A stretch of DNA of 7,820 nucleotides, taken from positions 1-7,820 of the forward strand of contig CALGOK010000045.1 in assembly GCA_937961295.1 (NCBI GenBank), read 5' to 3'. The notes under the pieces were generated by a model. It saw nothing but the letters and a program-made list of their open reading frames with translations. It searched no databases and was not told the DNA's origin. The translations under genes and the position numbers were made by a program. Positions 6,843-7,820 of this stretch are shown here, one piece after another. Origin of the DNA: an uncultured Gemmatimonadota bacterium. Its GTDB lineage: Bacteria > Gemmatimonadota > Gemmatimonadetes > Gemmatimonadales > GWC2-71-9. Numbering within the stretch: position 1 is the first letter of the stretch; each line of letters begins with the position of its first letter.

Positions 6843-7820
6843 ATGTTCGCCCTACTCGCCGCCATGACCATCGCAACGGGCCCCGTCGGAGACGTGGCGC
6901 CCGACCAGGCTGCGGTCCGGCTCTCGCTCAACGGCGGGGACTACCAGCCGGGCGACGGCGTGCGGGTGCAGGTCGGCATGGAGGAGGACGGCTACCTGAT
7001 CGTCTTCCGCGCCGATGCCGACGGCTACCTGCGGGTCCTCTTCCCGCTCGATCCCGATCTCGACCAGTTCGTGCGCGGCGGACGCGACTACGAACTGCGC
7101 GGCCGCGGCGATCGCGAGACGTTCCTGGCCGACGACCGTGGCGGCACCGGGGTGGTCTTCGCCGCGCTCTCGCGCGAGCCGCTCGACTTCAGTCGGTACG
7201 CCACCGGAATGCACTGGGACTACGAGCGCCTGCGACTCGACGATCCGTACGGTGATGTCGAGGCGCAGCTGCTGGCGATCGTCCGGCGGATGGCCGACAA
7301 CGGCCGCTTCGATCACGACGCGCTCGGGTACCGCGTGTGGGGGCCGGGCTACGAGTCGGCGCAGCCGACCATCGTGGCCGGCGGCGGCTACTACGATCCG
7401 TACGGCGATGGGCGCTACTCGTGCCTCGCGTGCGGCTGGGGCTATCCCCGCACCGGCATCGGCGTGCGGGTCGGGATCGGCCGCGGCTGGTACGATCCGT
7501 GGTACGACCCGTGGTACGATCCGTATCACTACGGCTACGGCTATGGGTGGAACGGGTACTGGGGCTGGGATCCTTCCTGGCGCACGCCGTGGCGGCCGAT
7601 CACGGTGATCAACACCTATCCGCGCCCGACCGTGCCGAACACCGCGTATGGCAACCGCGCCCGGCCGCGCCAGCCGCTGTCGTCGGGTGCCACGGTGCCG
7701 CGCTTCAACGAGCCCGCGGTGCGGCCCGAGCCGCGCGCCGGACTCGACGGGCGCAGCCGGAATCGCGGCGGAACGCCGACGCCGGTCGTGTCGCGGCCGT
7801 CGGGTCGCGCGCCGACCCCG
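6843..7820 (+). CDS. DUF4384-like secreted protein with WYDP repeats, 3'-partial
   Basis: 326 codons are open to the last base with no stop, so the C-terminus is missing. The first 12-15 residues (MFALLAAMTIATG) are hydrophobic and may be a short signal peptide, though it lacks the usual basic residues. Residues about 25-116 look like a DUF4384-type domain: VRLSLNGGDYQPGDGVRVQV, EEDGYLIVFRADADGYLRVL, FPLD, and a GVVFAALSREPLDF strand near the end. Residues 117-170 contain a helical region (DVEAQLLAIVRRM). From about 180 the protein becomes low-complexity and rich in Gly, Tyr and Trp, with YYDPYGDG, one CxxC pair (C194 and C197), three tandem WYDP units (216-227) and GYGYGW. After about 250 it is Pro/Arg-rich and probably disordered. 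I infer an envelope-associated protein; no enzymatic function is suggested. It is preceded by its own gap and candidate promoter, so it is probably a separate unit. Confidence 0.8.
   Translation, partial: MFALLAAMTIATGPVGDVAPDQAAVRLSLNGGDYQPGDGVRVQVGMEEDGYLIVFRADADGYLRVLFPLDPDLDQFVRGGRDYELRGRGDRETFLADDRGGTGVVFAALSREPLDFSRYATGMHWDYERLRLDDPYGDVEAQLLAIVRRMADNGRFDHDALGYRVWGPGYESAQPTIVAGGGYYDPYGDGRYSCLACGWGYPRTGIGVRVGIGRGWYDPWYDPWYDPYHYGYGYGWNGYWGWDPSWRTPWRPITVINTYPRPTVPNTAYGNRARPRQPLSSGATVPRFNEPAVRPEPRAGLDGRSRNRGGTPTPVVSRPSGRAPTP
7488..7523 (+). repeat. Three tandem 12-base repeats encoding WYDP
   Basis: TGGTACGAYCCG occurs three times head to tail (7488-7499, 7500-7511, 7512-7523), differing only by one synonymous C/T in the middle copy. 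It encodes WYDP-WYDP-WYDP in the Tyr/Trp-rich part of the DUF4384-like protein. Near identity at the DNA level suggests recent slippage expansion, and the copy number may vary between strains. Confidence 0.9.

Noticed and set aside
6749..7255. Frame of 168 codons over the start of the DUF4384-like gene
   Set aside because: The translation is Arg/Pro-rich without motifs. The frame beginning at 6843 has a strong ribosome binding site, a recognisable domain and stays open to the window end.

Overview
The window is a high-G+C (roughly 70%) bacterial fragment from a Gram-negative, diderm organism. It encodes an outer-membrane beta-barrel porin, a metal regulator, an NRAMP transporter, a one-pass Ser/Thr kinase with a large extracytoplasmic TPR region, and a DUF4384-like surface or periplasmic protein. 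This mix (receptor kinases with TolB-like and TPR sensor regions, DUF4384-like proteins, GTG starts, tightly overlapping genes) is what I would expect from Gemmatimonadota. That assignment is inference: no rRNA or marker gene is present. The first 55 bases are not genomic. They are an Illumina P5/TruSeq adapter, so the window is probably a whole short contig whose left end is an untrimmed read end.

Layout: all six genes are on the + strand. Block 1 (56-3313) is a metal-uptake operon: an outer-membrane porin (67-1236), a DtxR/MntR-type regulator (1236-1925) and an NRAMP Mn2+/Fe2+ importer (1922-3313). The genes overlap by 1 and 4 bases, which implies co-transcription and translational coupling. 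Its promoter and any metal-box operator lay upstream and are lost to the contig end and adapter.

Block 2 (about 3328-6690) starts at a plausible sigma70-type promoter in a 72-base gap. It encodes a transmembrane Ser/Thr kinase with a TolB-like plus TPR extracytoplasmic region (3386-6289). A small SnoaL/NTF2-like protein (6286-6690) follows with a 4-base overlap.

Block 3 begins after a 152-base gap (6691-6842). The gap holds two overlapping, mutually exclusive inverted repeats and a sigma54-like element. Next comes a protein with a DUF4384-like domain, three tandem WYDP repeats and a Pro/Arg-rich tail (6843 onward). It is still open at the window end and lacks its C-terminus.

The most useful observations are the adapter contamination, the coupled porin-regulator-NRAMP operon (a candidate two-membrane Mn2+ import route under its own regulator), and the competing hairpins plus sigma54-like site before the last gene. 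I see no mobile element, CRISPR array, tRNA or rRNA, and no convincing wholly new system.
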